From Pseudodesulfovibrio indicus (GTDB lineage Bacteria; Desulfobacterota; Desulfovibrionia; Desulfovibrionales; Desulfovibrionaceae), in assembly GCF_001563225.1 (NCBI RefSeq), contig NZ_CP014206.1:1364001-1428000 (forward strand): 64,000 bases of DNA, in the 5' to 3' direction. Made by a program: the position numbers and the translations under genes. The notes beneath the pieces are model-generated. The model searched no databases. It saw only the letters and a program-made list of their open reading frames with translations, and was not told where the DNA came from. Of this stretch, positions 25,139-33,843 are shown piece after piece. The first letter of the stretch is position 1. Every line of letters starts with the position of its first letter.

Positions 25139-25154
25139 AAGTGGACCCACTTCT
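25139..25154. mobile_element. Isolated IS end, inverse of 18398-18413
   Basis: AAGTGGACCCACTTCT is the exact reverse complement of AGAAGTGGGTCCACTT at 18398-18413. It marks the right boundary of the cassette carrying CBASS and two nucleases. No transposase sequence adjoins it. Confidence 0.55.
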
Positions 25155-25161
25155 ATCTTGA

Positions 25162-25506
25162 TTAATCCAACTCTCCGCATACCATCTTCTCAACTAAGCT
25201 GCGTAGCTTTAACAAATCTTCATCGTGAAGTGTGCCAATCTCACGCTTTGTTAGGCGGCTCATTGCCCGGTCAAGAATAATATCCACAGCATAGTGGGGG
25301 ACTTGATCAGCTGGCAGTTCCTCAAGTAACTCATATTCTGTGCCGGAAGCTGAGATAACTTTAGCGCCTGGCTTGCACTCCGCAGGGTTGACTTCGTTAG
25401 TTACGATCTCTCCCCAGCCTAACCGTGGATGGCCAGACACGTAACCAGTCAGAAAATATTTACCCTCATAATCTTTAATACAGCGCCATCGCCCGAGTAT
25501 TGCCAT
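25162..25506 (-). CDS. Small conserved-looking protein of unknown function
   Basis: 114 aa. Not recognised. The N-terminal half contains GYVSGHPRLGWGEIVTNEV, which looks like a compact beta domain. The C-terminal half is helical and charged (RAMSRLTKREIGTL, then LLKLRSLVEKMV). No membrane segment or signal. AAGGGGAATTA before the ATG at 25506 supports the start. It lies downstream of the nuclease at 25568-26146 on the same strand with a 61-bp gap, so the two may be co-transcribed. Confidence 0.6.
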   Translation of the reverse strand: MAILGRWRCIKDYEGKYFLTGYVSGHPRLGWGEIVTNEVNPAECKPGAKVISASGTEYELLEELPADQVPHYAVDIILDRAMSRLTKREIGTLHDEDLLKLRSLVEKMVCGELD

Positions 25507-25567
25507 TAATTCCCCTTATCGAGTTTAACCTACTATATACCAGACACGAGTAAGGCATCATGCCGTA

Positions 25568-26146
25568 TTAAATACATATATCCCAAAATGGATTATAGTA
25601 TTTTGCTGTAAAATTTATATTATCAGCGCTTTTCTCTTCAGCCGCTAGTAAATCATTTATGTCTATGATGGCACAGCCTTTTGGATGATCAATTATTCCA
25701 TTAATCCATCCAGGCCATCTCTTCGCCTTTATTCCAACCTTCATGCTAATTAAGTATTTATATATATACATATTTTGCATTTGCGCCAACAAGTACCCAA
25801 CTTCTTCTGTATCAATGACATTATTACAAAACAATGAGCCAAGAACAAATACGTCATCTACAACGCTTGGATTTTTATTCTTTAAGTCAATAAATGAAAC
25901 TTCAACCCCTTTTACATACCTACTAAGTTGGAAAATAGCTTTTAGGCCGGCGTCTTCTTTTTTAACTTCAATGACATGTCCCAACAGCGTCTTGACTCCG
26001 TCAAGATCTAAAACTGTCCAAGCTAAGATGTCCGCTCTGCCATAGGGGCCAAGTCTTACCTGTCTTTCCACCAACATATTGGGAATTCCGGCGAGAGTGC
26101 GAGCCAAAAAGTTTTCAAGTTCTTTTTCTGATTCAACTTTAACCAT
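25568..26146 (-). CDS. PD-(D/E)XK endonuclease-like protein (NucS/RecB-nuclease style)
   Basis: 192 aa, started at the ATG at 26146 because GAGGAG lies 7 nt upstream; the frame extends five codons further with a weaker GTG. The core RQVRLGPYGRADILAW...HVIEVKKEDAG gives the D...ExK metal site, followed by the helix QLSRYVKG that often carries the Q-x3-Y motif of such nucleases. Codon use is strongly AT-rich. It is divergent from an XRE regulator with palindromic sites between them, which resembles a controlled restriction-type module. No methyltransferase is present here. Confidence 0.65.
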   Translation of the reverse strand: MVKVESEKELENFLARTLAGIPNMLVERQVRLGPYGRADILAWTVLDLDGVKTLLGHVIEVKKEDAGLKAIFQLSRYVKGVEVSFIDLKNKNPSVVDDVFVLGSLFCNNVIDTEEVGYLLAQMQNMYIYKYLISMKVGIKAKRWPGWINGIIDHPKGCAIIDINDLLAAEEKSADNINFTAKYYNPFWDICI

Positions 26147-26207
26147 TTGTCCTCTCCTCACAAATAGAGTTGACTAGGTCACTCTCAAAAAAACTGGCAC
26201 AGATGAA

Positions 26208-26263
26208 GAGTATACTCTGTAGAAATATACTCATCTCGTCAAGCACTCTTGGGTACACCCAAG
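26208..26263. promoter_or_regulatory. Palindromic operator sites before the XRE regulator
   Basis: GAGTATACTC (26208-26217) is a perfect palindrome, and TATACTC recurs at 26226-26232. CTTGGGTACACCCAAG (26248-26263) is a near-perfect palindrome that overlaps the AAGGAG ribosome site of the regulator. This resembles the operators of restriction-system controller proteins, with autoregulation and control of the divergent nuclease as the likely outcome. Confidence 0.55.
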
Positions 26264-26272
26264 GAGTGTGCT

Positions 26273-26521
26273 GTGCCCACAAAAGACGTTGAGAGTTATA
26301 CTGAACGGGAACGCCAGGCTATGAAAAGATTTGGCGCTTCCGTGCGTTGCCAAAGAGAAAAAGTTGGATTGTCCCAGGAAAAACTCGCTGAATTGGCCAA
26401 TGTACATAGAACGTATATCAGCGGAATGGAAAGAGGGCTCCAGAATATATCCCTGCTGACCATGATCAAATTGGCCAAGGCCTTGTCGGTAGAGCTTGAT
26501 AAGCTATTGTCCGATATTTGA
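26273..26521 (+). CDS. XRE-family helix-turn-helix regulator (controller-protein-like)
   Basis: 82 aa from the GTG at 26273, chosen because AAGGAG sits 6 nt upstream; the frame also opens at a TTG 24 nt earlier. Residues about 20-78 form a Cro/C1-type DNA-binding domain: FGASVRCQREKVGLSQEKLAELANVHRTY split as helix 1, the SQEKLAEL turn and the recognition helix, then GLQNISLLTMIKLAKAL. Its size and lack of any other domain match restriction-modification controller proteins. It probably binds the palindromes immediately upstream and may set expression of the divergent nuclease. Confidence 0.85.
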   Translation: MPTKDVESYTERERQAMKRFGASVRCQREKVGLSQEKLAELANVHRTYISGMERGLQNISLLTMIKLAKALSVELDKLLSDI

Positions 26522-26846
26522 TGCTTCGAGCAGCAAAACTATCGTAGCTATTTCCAATAAGCTACCGTTTAATAAGTATAATCGACACTGGCTGCTGTTG
26601 GCGCAAAGGATGGGATAGGCCATCTGTTTGGGTTTCAGGCCACTCAAAACCGGTTCGATGGGCGAAATATTTCATTAATGGCTGCAGGATGAATTGTTCT
26701 ATTTAAAATGGAATTTGCCCGGTAAAAAAGGGGTGAATGTCAGCTGTTCTGGGTCTGAAAATCCTATCTTTCTGAAAAAGAACGAGGAAGGCGATACTCG
26801 AACAGCAGGCCATGATGGTCCTCCTTAAAATTCAAACAGACAACAA
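26522..26846. other. Gene-free stretch
   Basis: About 325 bp between the XRE gene and the terminator of the recombinase operon. No open frame with a ribosome site and no recognisable RNA was seen. A further 267 bp after the terminator (26895-27161) is also empty. Confidence 0.5.
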
Positions 26847-26894
26847 CAAAAAGGCCATTCCAACTTTCTTGTTACAAGAAAGTTGGAATGGCCT
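26847..26894 (-). terminator. Very strong terminator of the recombinase operon
   Basis: A perfect 20-bp stem (26852-26871 with 26875-26894, beginning AGGCCATTCC) with a 3-nt loop is followed on the minus strand by TTTTTG. It ends the minus-strand operon that runs from 35090 down to 27162. Confidence 0.85.
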
Positions 26895-27161
26895 AACTCA
26901 TTGTGATTAAAAATACTTAGGTTCAATTTAGCTTTAACCGGATGAACCCATTTTTCTAGAAGTTTTTGGGCTCATCAAAGAAGTATAATACACCGCTTTT
27001 TTTGGTTTGATATTGTTGTTCCAGTTGGTTTGGCAGGCACGAGCTGGCTGGCTCTTGTTTTTGCGATCTTTTTTGGGCCCATCTCCTGGCCTTGGAAACA
27101 ATGAGTGCGATCATGATGGGGTCGTTTGCTCAAGCGTGCGCAGGTGAAATTTGAAGGGTCC

Positions 27162-27563
27162 CTAACGTCTATCCACAGACGGTAGCGGAGAATTAAGCCT
27201 GTCCTCAGTTATCCCCTCAATGCCAGCATTATATGCCCACTGCATTAGCTGGGCGGCCTGGGCCTTAACTTTTTGCTTCAATATTTTATTCTCGGCTTCA
27301 AGTCGATCCAAGCGATCCAGAGCCTTCTTCATCTCGCGGGGGGTGTAATAGGCCGGGGCATACCCCTCGACGCTCAGCTGTTCTTTTTTGACAAGAAAGG
27401 CGTCCTTGATGTCATCATTTTTTGCGAGCGTTTGACGAGTATATTTCCAGCCAAGATCGCGCTCAACGGCTGCCACAACAAGTGGCCAAGTCAATTTACC
27501 GCACCAGTCATTTAAGATCTCAACTATCTGCTCGACTAGTTCCGGAGTTAAGTGCTTAGGCAT
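27162..27563 (-). CDS. Small coiled-coil protein of the recombinase module
   Basis: 133 aa. The N-terminal half (residues 1-65) looks like a DNA-binding helical domain, with LVEQIVEILNDWCGKLTWP and W-K-Y-T-R-Q-T-L. Residues 75-108 form a coiled coil with leucines at heptad spacing (LDRLDRLEAENKILKQKV). By size, position and coiled coil it resembles the accessory TnpC protein of Tn554-like elements. It overlaps the end of the third recombinase gene by 16 bp. Function as a recombinase co-factor is inferred. Confidence 0.6.
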   Translation of the reverse strand: MPKHLTPELVEQIVEILNDWCGKLTWPLVVAAVERDLGWKYTRQTLAKNDDIKDAFLVKKEQLSVEGYAPAYYTPREMKKALDRLDRLEAENKILKQKVKAQAAQLMQWAYNAGIEGITEDRLNSPLPSVDRR

Positions 27564-29626
27564 AAATCACCGACTTTAATTAAAGGGATGGCTCCACCTT
27601 TGATATCGCCCAGGAGTTTTTTGTTTCTCTGATAATAGGTCACTCGGGTTTTAGAGTAATCCTTGCCGTGCGCGAGTCGAAAAAAAGAACCTTTGGGGAT
27701 ATGTGAATCGGCCAGGATCACCATGATGTTGTTAAGAACCTGGAGAATTTGCCTATTCCTGACCACAATTGGGTTTTTATCTCCATTGGCGGTCTCCTGC
27801 CATTGCTTATTATCTGATTCCAATTTTTCAATTTCAACAGGGATTACGGATTCAAGTCTAGGGTCGCCTTTAATGTAGAGGTGGTCACTGCAGAGGTAGT
27901 GGTCATGGAGTTTTTTGCACGTCTGATCCATCCCCAAAAGGCAAAAGCCAGCATTGGTCACTTCAGCCTTTATTTCGTTGAAGGTATCATTCATGGGGTT
28001 GAATCTGTTTTTTACTAAACTAGATAAAGTCGCTGGTTGGTTGTAAATATCTATCCCTGTATCGACATTAGGGGGGATAATATCAGCCTGGTCTCTAATC
28101 TCTATCGCTTTTCGAGAGGTGATGGTTTTGTCTGCGTGACTGTACCAGTTGTTTTGGCCTGCGCTTTTTCTTCCTGCGTATGCCGCTCTAACATTCTGAT
28201 CGACAAGGCCGTATTCTGATGTGGTCTCGTTCCAGTGCCGCGCTGAATGAGGATTGAATATGATTTTTGACCCATCAGGTTCAAACATGCCCAGTTTGTC
28301 GAACATTGATTTTTTGTTTTTCTTTCCAAACAGCGATTTCAGATGAGAGTATTTAACCTGCTCAAATAGAACGTTGGAGAGCGCGTTGGAGCGGGGGTTA
28401 AAGAAGTTATATGGTACAATGAATAGGCTTTCGCTAAACCTTAGCTTTTGTTCATTTAGACGAAATGGCATTCCGTTAGGTAGTCGAGAGATGACCAATT
28501 GTTCAATTTCATGAAAGGAATAGTGCCATTCAAATCCATCTCTTTTTCCTAGTTTAGCAATATTATTAGCAAAATAAGATGCCGCAACGGGCACAGATAA
28601 AAGCTCTTTTACCTCTGTTGATGTTAATTCATTTTTCCCCCTTAAATGTTCATGTTCTTTAGGGAGGTAGATTGTGTCAGGTCTTTTATCATACCATCTG
28701 GCGATATTGCGAGCTTCATTTGTAATTTGTTGAATCTCAGCGATTGCTTTTACGACTAGATCACGCCAAGAGGGCATTATACTTTTTATGAATGGATCAG
28801 CCCCTTTTTCCGGGAACCATCTAATTGCCAGAGCCTCTGGGTCGTTTTGAAAGTCACGTATGAGGCATTTATGATCAAGCGTAAGAAGTTCTCCTATTCG
28901 AGAGGGATTTGAAAAAAGCAGTAAAGCGACAGTCGCGGCCAGTTTGAACTTTGGATTATCCGTGCCGTTGTAGATGTCGGCTAGGGCATAGATGCAAGTA
29001 TCAGTAGGTAGTTTGTCAGCCCTGTATGTTTTGAAATCATTCCCGATAACTTGGTCCGGAGAAGTGAACTTGACCGAGTGTTTCCAAACGAAAGGCGCGC
29101 ATCGCAACATACATCTTTCGTTGAGGAAAAGGCTCAACCTCTCCAACTCTTTACAAAGAATGGAAACTTGCTTTTTGTTATTCGTTCTGTCTTTATCATA
29201 AAGCAGTTTCTGGGCGGCATTGAGAGCATTAGCATCGATTCTCGTGGGGCATGGTTTATTTGAGCGATTACAGAGAGCTCTTTCCAATGCCCGCATCGCA
29301 TACAATGTGTTCAGATATGTTTTTGTAGGCTTTAAACCCTGTGTGTAGGTTAAATAGGCTTTGGCGAAATCGAGGAAAGGTTGCTTCAAAAGTGGAGTTT
29401 TATTATTCCATCTGCCAGGTACGGTATCAAAGTTTGTCCACTGAATTGATGCAGTCGCGCGCACTCGATATTGTGCATGCTCATTCATGTCCCATTTGTT
29501 GTCTTCCCAATTAACTCCGTCACCAAAGACTTTCCACCCTTTGGCTTTCTCAATGAAGGCGGTGATGTTTTCGATTGCGTCTACTCCACGCTTTGGTGTG
29601 AAGTGTATGATCTGTGGTTTTTTCAT
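27548..29626 (-). CDS. Tyrosine recombinase 3 (large, 692 aa)
   Basis: Started at the ATG at 29626, preceded by AGGTGG and 1 bp after the helicase stop. The C-terminal catalytic domain shows the family residues: Arg in NPSRIGELLTLDH, HSARH (H-x-x-R) and Tyr in NNWYSHAD. The long N-terminal region and total length are like TnpB of Tn554 rather than phage integrases. It is one of three recombinases in this operon and presumably acts with the other two in moving the island. Catalytic residues appear intact. Confidence 0.85.
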   Translation of the reverse strand: MKKPQIIHFTPKRGVDAIENITAFIEKAKGWKVFGDGVNWEDNKWDMNEHAQYRVRATASIQWTNFDTVPGRWNNKTPLLKQPFLDFAKAYLTYTQGLKPTKTYLNTLYAMRALERALCNRSNKPCPTRIDANALNAAQKLLYDKDRTNNKKQVSILCKELERLSLFLNERCMLRCAPFVWKHSVKFTSPDQVIGNDFKTYRADKLPTDTCIYALADIYNGTDNPKFKLAATVALLLFSNPSRIGELLTLDHKCLIRDFQNDPEALAIRWFPEKGADPFIKSIMPSWRDLVVKAIAEIQQITNEARNIARWYDKRPDTIYLPKEHEHLRGKNELTSTEVKELLSVPVAASYFANNIAKLGKRDGFEWHYSFHEIEQLVISRLPNGMPFRLNEQKLRFSESLFIVPYNFFNPRSNALSNVLFEQVKYSHLKSLFGKKNKKSMFDKLGMFEPDGSKIIFNPHSARHWNETTSEYGLVDQNVRAAYAGRKSAGQNNWYSHADKTITSRKAIEIRDQADIIPPNVDTGIDIYNQPATLSSLVKNRFNPMNDTFNEIKAEVTNAGFCLLGMDQTCKKLHDHYLCSDHLYIKGDPRLESVIPVEIEKLESDNKQWQETANGDKNPIVVRNRQILQVLNNIMVILADSHIPKGSFFRLAHGKDYSKTRVTYYQRNKKLLGDIKGGAIPLIKVGDLCLST

Positions 29627-29627
29627 T

Positions 29628-31757
29628 CTACCACCTAAATCCAACGCTACGGCAATCGGCCGCGAACTTTTGTGCTAGAGCCTGTTCAATCACTTTTTTA
29701 TCACCCACGAGTACAACCTGTTTCTCGGCCCTTGTGATTGCTGTATAGAGCCATGAAGGGTCAAGTAGTCTCGTTCTGTAAACCGGCACAATGACTCGCT
29801 TTACCTGAGATCCTTGGCACTTGTGACAAGTCATCGCATAAGCCAAAGAAAGGTCTATGAGCTGATCTGCATCGAAAGTAAGAATCCTTTCGTCAAGTTT
29901 TGCGGTGAGACTGTATTTGTCGATATCAACACCCAATATGTGGCCTAGGCTTCCGTTGTAGACCCCCCGTTGATAGTCGTTCTTGAGGTGGATTACGGGC
30001 TCCCCAGGGCAGAAGTATTGGCCCAAGCTTCCTTTGAGTTCAAATTGTCCATTCTGATGTTTGTGCTTATCATGGAACAGGCGGTTGAGACGATCCACAC
30101 CAGCCGGGCCACTGTTTGTTGAGGTGACGATCGTCAAATAATCAAAGCCACCGAAGTCGGTAACTACCTGTTCAATAATTGCCGGAATTGTTTCCAGCGC
30201 AGCAGGGATGAAGGAGACACCTTCGCCCCTACCTTGATAGAGAGAAAAAGCAGGCATATACCTTTTGCGTAAAGCTTTTGCCACCAAAGGAATACCGCTA
30301 TCAGCGTTCTGGCGATAAATTTTTTTGAGCCTAACCGTAATGGAAGAGTCCTTCACAAGTTCATGAAAGACGAGACCGAAGCCAATAGGGGGGAGTTGTG
30401 CCGGATCACCAGATAGAAGTAGCCGGGAACCTTTTTTCATGTGCTTCATCAGCGCATGGAACGTCGCTAGATCAACCATGCTGGCTTCATCTATAACAAC
30501 CAACGTCTTTTCGTTGATTTCAGCCAGGTCGTTATTGGTGTCGTTCTTTTCTTCGAGCTCTGCCAAGGTGCGGGTCAGCGTCTTTGCTAGTAGGCCAGTT
30601 GACTGTGATAGTTTCAACGCCGCTTTGCCGCTCAATGTAGCCATCAAAACATTGCCGCCTAGCCGATGCCAGAGCCGCACGATGTAGCGCAGTATCGTGG
30701 TCTTGCCGGTTCCAGCGCCGCCCACCAGGCACGATAAAGGAGAGCGCAGGATGTGAAACATAGCCCGAAACTGCTCAACGTCGGGCTTCACGTGGCCAAC
30801 ACTGAGCGTCGCCAGTATATCTTTGACGTTTTGCTCATCGACCTTGATTTTGCCGCTGTCTTCAAGCCGCCGCAAGGCACCGACAACAGCGCTTTCCATG
30901 TAAGCCGATCCTGGCGCCATCCATTTGCTGTCGTCATGGAGGATCGCACCATATCTAAGTCCTAGTTGTATGGCGTCATGCACTAGCTTGGAGTCCCCCA
31001 GTTTGGCCTTCAGGAGTTCTTTTAAGCCGAACAGGCTAACTGAGGTAGAGCCGGACGTTAAAATGTCTCTGACGGATGAATCAACGGCCCCAAGGAGGCG
31101 CTTGTTTGAGTCAAGAGGTGCATCTGATCCAATTTCAGAAAGTACCTTTAAGCCAAGCGCATCGCACTGTTCCCAATTCATCATTGAAGCCATACACCAC
31201 GGATTGCTACGGAGCCGTTTCACGGCATTTGTACCGAATGTGGCGAAGCATGTTTTAAAAAGCTGGGGGGAATCAATTCCGTGTTTTTGGAACCATGCAG
31301 CCAGGTCGGATTTTGTTTCCTGCAGTTTCCATTCACGGATAACTAATGATGCAAGTCGGAGAGAGAGAAGAGGACGGTTTGGCGCAATCACTTCTGCTAT
31401 TTCAGCAACATTACCACTGGAAAGGGCAGATGGTAGGTCATTACCCCAGCGGTCCCATAGCCGCTTAGCCCTGATAGACCCTACGCCGGGGCAGTTGTTG
31501 GCGAGAAAAGGTATCATGAGCTTGCCTGTGGGTCTTTGACGATAGGCGTACTCAGCCTCCACCCGATCTCCCCATTTGGTTCTCGTGATAGGCCCGGAGA
31601 CTTCCCATGTCTCATCTACAGAGGGAACGCCTACAATCCTAGCGGCAATGAATTTGACCTGGACATGGTCGCCGATCTGTTCGCCATCAAGAATTTCTCC
31701 GGAAAAAATCGTCCCGAAAGTCTTCTGGCTGACTATGCGCGTGACTCGGATCTGCAT
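29628..31757 (-). CDS. RecD-like superfamily 1 helicase
   Basis: 709 aa, started at the ATG at 31757 inside a TAATG overlap with the upstream gene (GGAGG precedes it). Order: an N-terminal beta domain, helix-hairpin-helix-like repeats (NNCPGVGSIRAKRLWDRWG near 90-110), and a RecD-type motor with Walker A GGAGTGKTT (about 350), VVIDEASMVD (motif II), LLSGDPAQLPPIG (motif III) and a C-terminal UvrD-like part ending with AYAMTCHKCQGSQ and YTAITRAEKQ. It is most like RecD2 helicases. Its place between recombinase genes suggests a role in processing the element's DNA during excision or insertion. Confidence 0.88.
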   Translation of the reverse strand: MQIRVTRIVSQKTFGTIFSGEILDGEQIGDHVQVKFIAARIVGVPSVDETWEVSGPITRTKWGDRVEAEYAYRQRPTGKLMIPFLANNCPGVGSIRAKRLWDRWGNDLPSALSSGNVAEIAEVIAPNRPLLSLRLASLVIREWKLQETKSDLAAWFQKHGIDSPQLFKTCFATFGTNAVKRLRSNPWCMASMMNWEQCDALGLKVLSEIGSDAPLDSNKRLLGAVDSSVRDILTSGSTSVSLFGLKELLKAKLGDSKLVHDAIQLGLRYGAILHDDSKWMAPGSAYMESAVVGALRRLEDSGKIKVDEQNVKDILATLSVGHVKPDVEQFRAMFHILRSPLSCLVGGAGTGKTTILRYIVRLWHRLGGNVLMATLSGKAALKLSQSTGLLAKTLTRTLAELEEKNDTNNDLAEINEKTLVVIDEASMVDLATFHALMKHMKKGSRLLLSGDPAQLPPIGFGLVFHELVKDSSITVRLKKIYRQNADSGIPLVAKALRKRYMPAFSLYQGRGEGVSFIPAALETIPAIIEQVVTDFGGFDYLTIVTSTNSGPAGVDRLNRLFHDKHKHQNGQFELKGSLGQYFCPGEPVIHLKNDYQRGVYNGSLGHILGVDIDKYSLTAKLDERILTFDADQLIDLSLAYAMTCHKCQGSQVKRVIVPVYRTRLLDPSWLYTAITRAEKQVVLVGDKKVIEQALAQKFAADCRSVGFRW

Positions 31758-32221
31758 TAGTCCTCCGGCCAATCGGTACGGATTGCAGTCCCGGCGGATT
31801 CGATCTGAGCCAGCCGCGCGTGCAGCATGGCATTTTCGTCGCGCAAGGATTCGATCTCAGCCTCTTTTTCAGCTAGAACGCGGGCAAGGTTGTTCTTCTC
31901 TGTAGCCGTCCTCGCAAGGCGATCTGCAGCAGCTTTATCGCTGTGGTCTGCTAACATACGGGAGCCAATGGGTTTGACCCCTTGAATTTGAGCTAGAGAG
32001 TTAATCGGTGCGGCCAGCTCTGGCTTGCGGAAGAAATGTTGTTCCTGGCTTTGGCGCAGGCCTATGACTTTTGCAATACCTCGCACGTTGACTTTACCAT
32101 CAACAGTTAGAGGTAGCGTGGGGTGACGCTGGTTTTCGGGTTGAGCTTCCCAGGTTTGGTCTAGTTGCTCAAGGTACGGTTCCAGTTTGGCGAGGATTTG
32201 AGGGGTGATATTCTCGGGCAT
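31757..32221 (-). CDS. Coiled-coil accessory protein of the recombinase module
   Basis: 154 aa from the ATG at 32221 (GAGG 6 nt upstream). The N-terminal part (NITPQILAKLEPYLEQLDQ) looks like a small helical DNA-binding region. Residues about 95-140 are a coiled coil (LARVLAEKEAEIESLRDEN). Its plan parallels the 133-aa protein at the operon's other end, so the operon may have a coiled-coil partner for each recombinase group. Coupled to the helicase by a 1-nt overlap. Unknown family. Confidence 0.6.
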   Translation of the reverse strand: MPENITPQILAKLEPYLEQLDQTWEAQPENQRHPTLPLTVDGKVNVRGIAKVIGLRQSQEQHFFRKPELAAPINSLAQIQGVKPIGSRMLADHSDKAAADRLARTATEKNNLARVLAEKEAEIESLRDENAMLHARLAQIESAGTAIRTDWPED

Positions 32222-32229
32222 AAGCAACC

Positions 32230-33843
32230 TCAAAAGGAATCAACCATGTCGGTTTCCATTTCTTCAAATTCGGAAATGGTCCCAGCCTCGATCCTGGCGA
32301 TGACACTTTTTATAGCAATAATGGTTGGGTCTAGGGCCACGGCCATGCCGGGTTGTCTGGCTGGGCCGTCCTCTTTGAACGCTTGTAGCGATCGGTCACG
32401 TTCTTGTTCCAATATTTCAAGATGCTCTTTGTGCACCTCGATATTGTCCCAAGCATTGAAGGATAGACAGCGATAACAAGAGAATGGGACTCGAGCGAGA
32501 AAGGTCTCCGGTTCGTTTGAATCGGGCAAATAAATTGCACATCCAGTAGGCTTAACGCAAAGGCCAGCTTCTTCAAATTGTTGCGCAGCTCCTACAGGAA
32601 TATATGTCTGGCGAGTGCCGGTAATGTTGGGACGTTTGAAGATTTTGTTATTGAAAGCTTCGACTACAGGTTTGTGGTAGGGAGCGACGCCTTTGTCCAC
32701 AATCTCAGCATGCTTTGCCCCAAGTTCGATATAACTCTTTGCTGAACTCCTTCTTGAGTGACATAGGTTGTAAGCAATTGAATCCAATGAGGCGCCGTTG
32801 AGCATTAAATTGGTGCCGCGAGTATGCCTGAATCTTCGTGAGTTGATATTCAAATTCTCACCTTGACGATTTAGGATTTTCCCCGTGTGCTTAAGAAGCT
32901 TATTAGAAATTAAATAAGCAATGGTTTCAGTGGGCATGTGGTATTTTAAACGCCCTTTAGTTGTGTTTGTCCACTTTGGAAGTAAAGGCAACTGATTCAG
33001 ATCATAATCTTCATCAAAACCTAGTCTGAGATAGTCTTGTTTTATTTCTTCGATTCTTGTTTGAATAAACGCTGCAAATTCCGTATGAATTTGCAGCCTT
33101 CTGAAATCAGTGCGAGGTTCAACATGCCCTTGTTTGTCCATTGGCATGTTGATAAAAAATCTAATTGAGTTCCTTCCGTCGTGTTCAGTGATAAAATCAC
33201 ACACTTTTAGCCAAGCTATTTGTCTCCGGCGTTGTCCAAGGTTTGCAAGCAAAAGCCAAAGAAGAAACGTATTATCATCAAGGCTATGATTTAAATATGC
33301 TTCGTGGACAGCATCGCTTAGTGATTGAAACTCAGCTTCAGTGAATGGTCCTTGTCTTGGGTCGCAAGTCTTAACTGCAGTGTGTGGCGGTGGGTGCTTT
33401 ACTTTGATATCTTTTAATTGTTCATAAGTCTCTTTAGTTACTCCAGTGAGGCCAAGCTTGTGATAATGGCAACATAGGGTCTTTATCTGTGCGCTGGTAT
33501 TTGGGTTGTTGTGCGTTGAAATAAAGGATATTACTTCAGAAGATGTTATGCTTGCGATTTTTGTGTTGTCACAGTATGTCGACTGAACAAATTTTTTTAG
33601 ACTTGTATAGTATTTTTCAGATGTGGCAAACGTGTAATTAGCCACTCGCCATATGAAATAGCGTTTTGTGCTATTAAACAATGCATCAGTAAAAATTTCT
33701 CTGAGAAAATTGAAGTGAATATAGTGTCTGTGTACCCCGTCATAGAACATCCAGGTATCTTCTCTTGGGTCGTAAGTTTGTCCGTCAAGCGTGAAGGCTA
33801 CCCTAGGGAGTTCATAAAATAGATTCTCTTGCAGCTGCTTCAT
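32230..33843 (-). CDS. Tyrosine recombinase 2 (537 aa)
   Basis: The catalytic domain is in the C-terminal half: Arg in LGQRRRQIAWLKV, RRFRHTRGTNLML (H-x-R) and a Tyr in SAKSYIELGAKH after CHSRRS. A cysteine-rich end (CVKPTGCAIY, then CYRCLSF) may bind zinc. It overlaps the first recombinase gene by 4 nt (ATGA), so both are made together. Not a typical phage integrase: the length and added C-terminal region fit large recombinases of multi-recombinase elements. Confidence 0.82.
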   Translation of the reverse strand: MKQLQENLFYELPRVAFTLDGQTYDPREDTWMFYDGVHRHYIHFNFLREIFTDALFNSTKRYFIWRVANYTFATSEKYYTSLKKFVQSTYCDNTKIASITSSEVISFISTHNNPNTSAQIKTLCCHYHKLGLTGVTKETYEQLKDIKVKHPPPHTAVKTCDPRQGPFTEAEFQSLSDAVHEAYLNHSLDDNTFLLWLLLANLGQRRRQIAWLKVCDFITEHDGRNSIRFFINMPMDKQGHVEPRTDFRRLQIHTEFAAFIQTRIEEIKQDYLRLGFDEDYDLNQLPLLPKWTNTTKGRLKYHMPTETIAYLISNKLLKHTGKILNRQGENLNINSRRFRHTRGTNLMLNGASLDSIAYNLCHSRRSSAKSYIELGAKHAEIVDKGVAPYHKPVVEAFNNKIFKRPNITGTRQTYIPVGAAQQFEEAGLCVKPTGCAIYLPDSNEPETFLARVPFSCYRCLSFNAWDNIEVHKEHLEILEQERDRSLQAFKEDGPARQPGMAVALDPTIIAIKSVIARIEAGTISEFEEMETDMVDSF

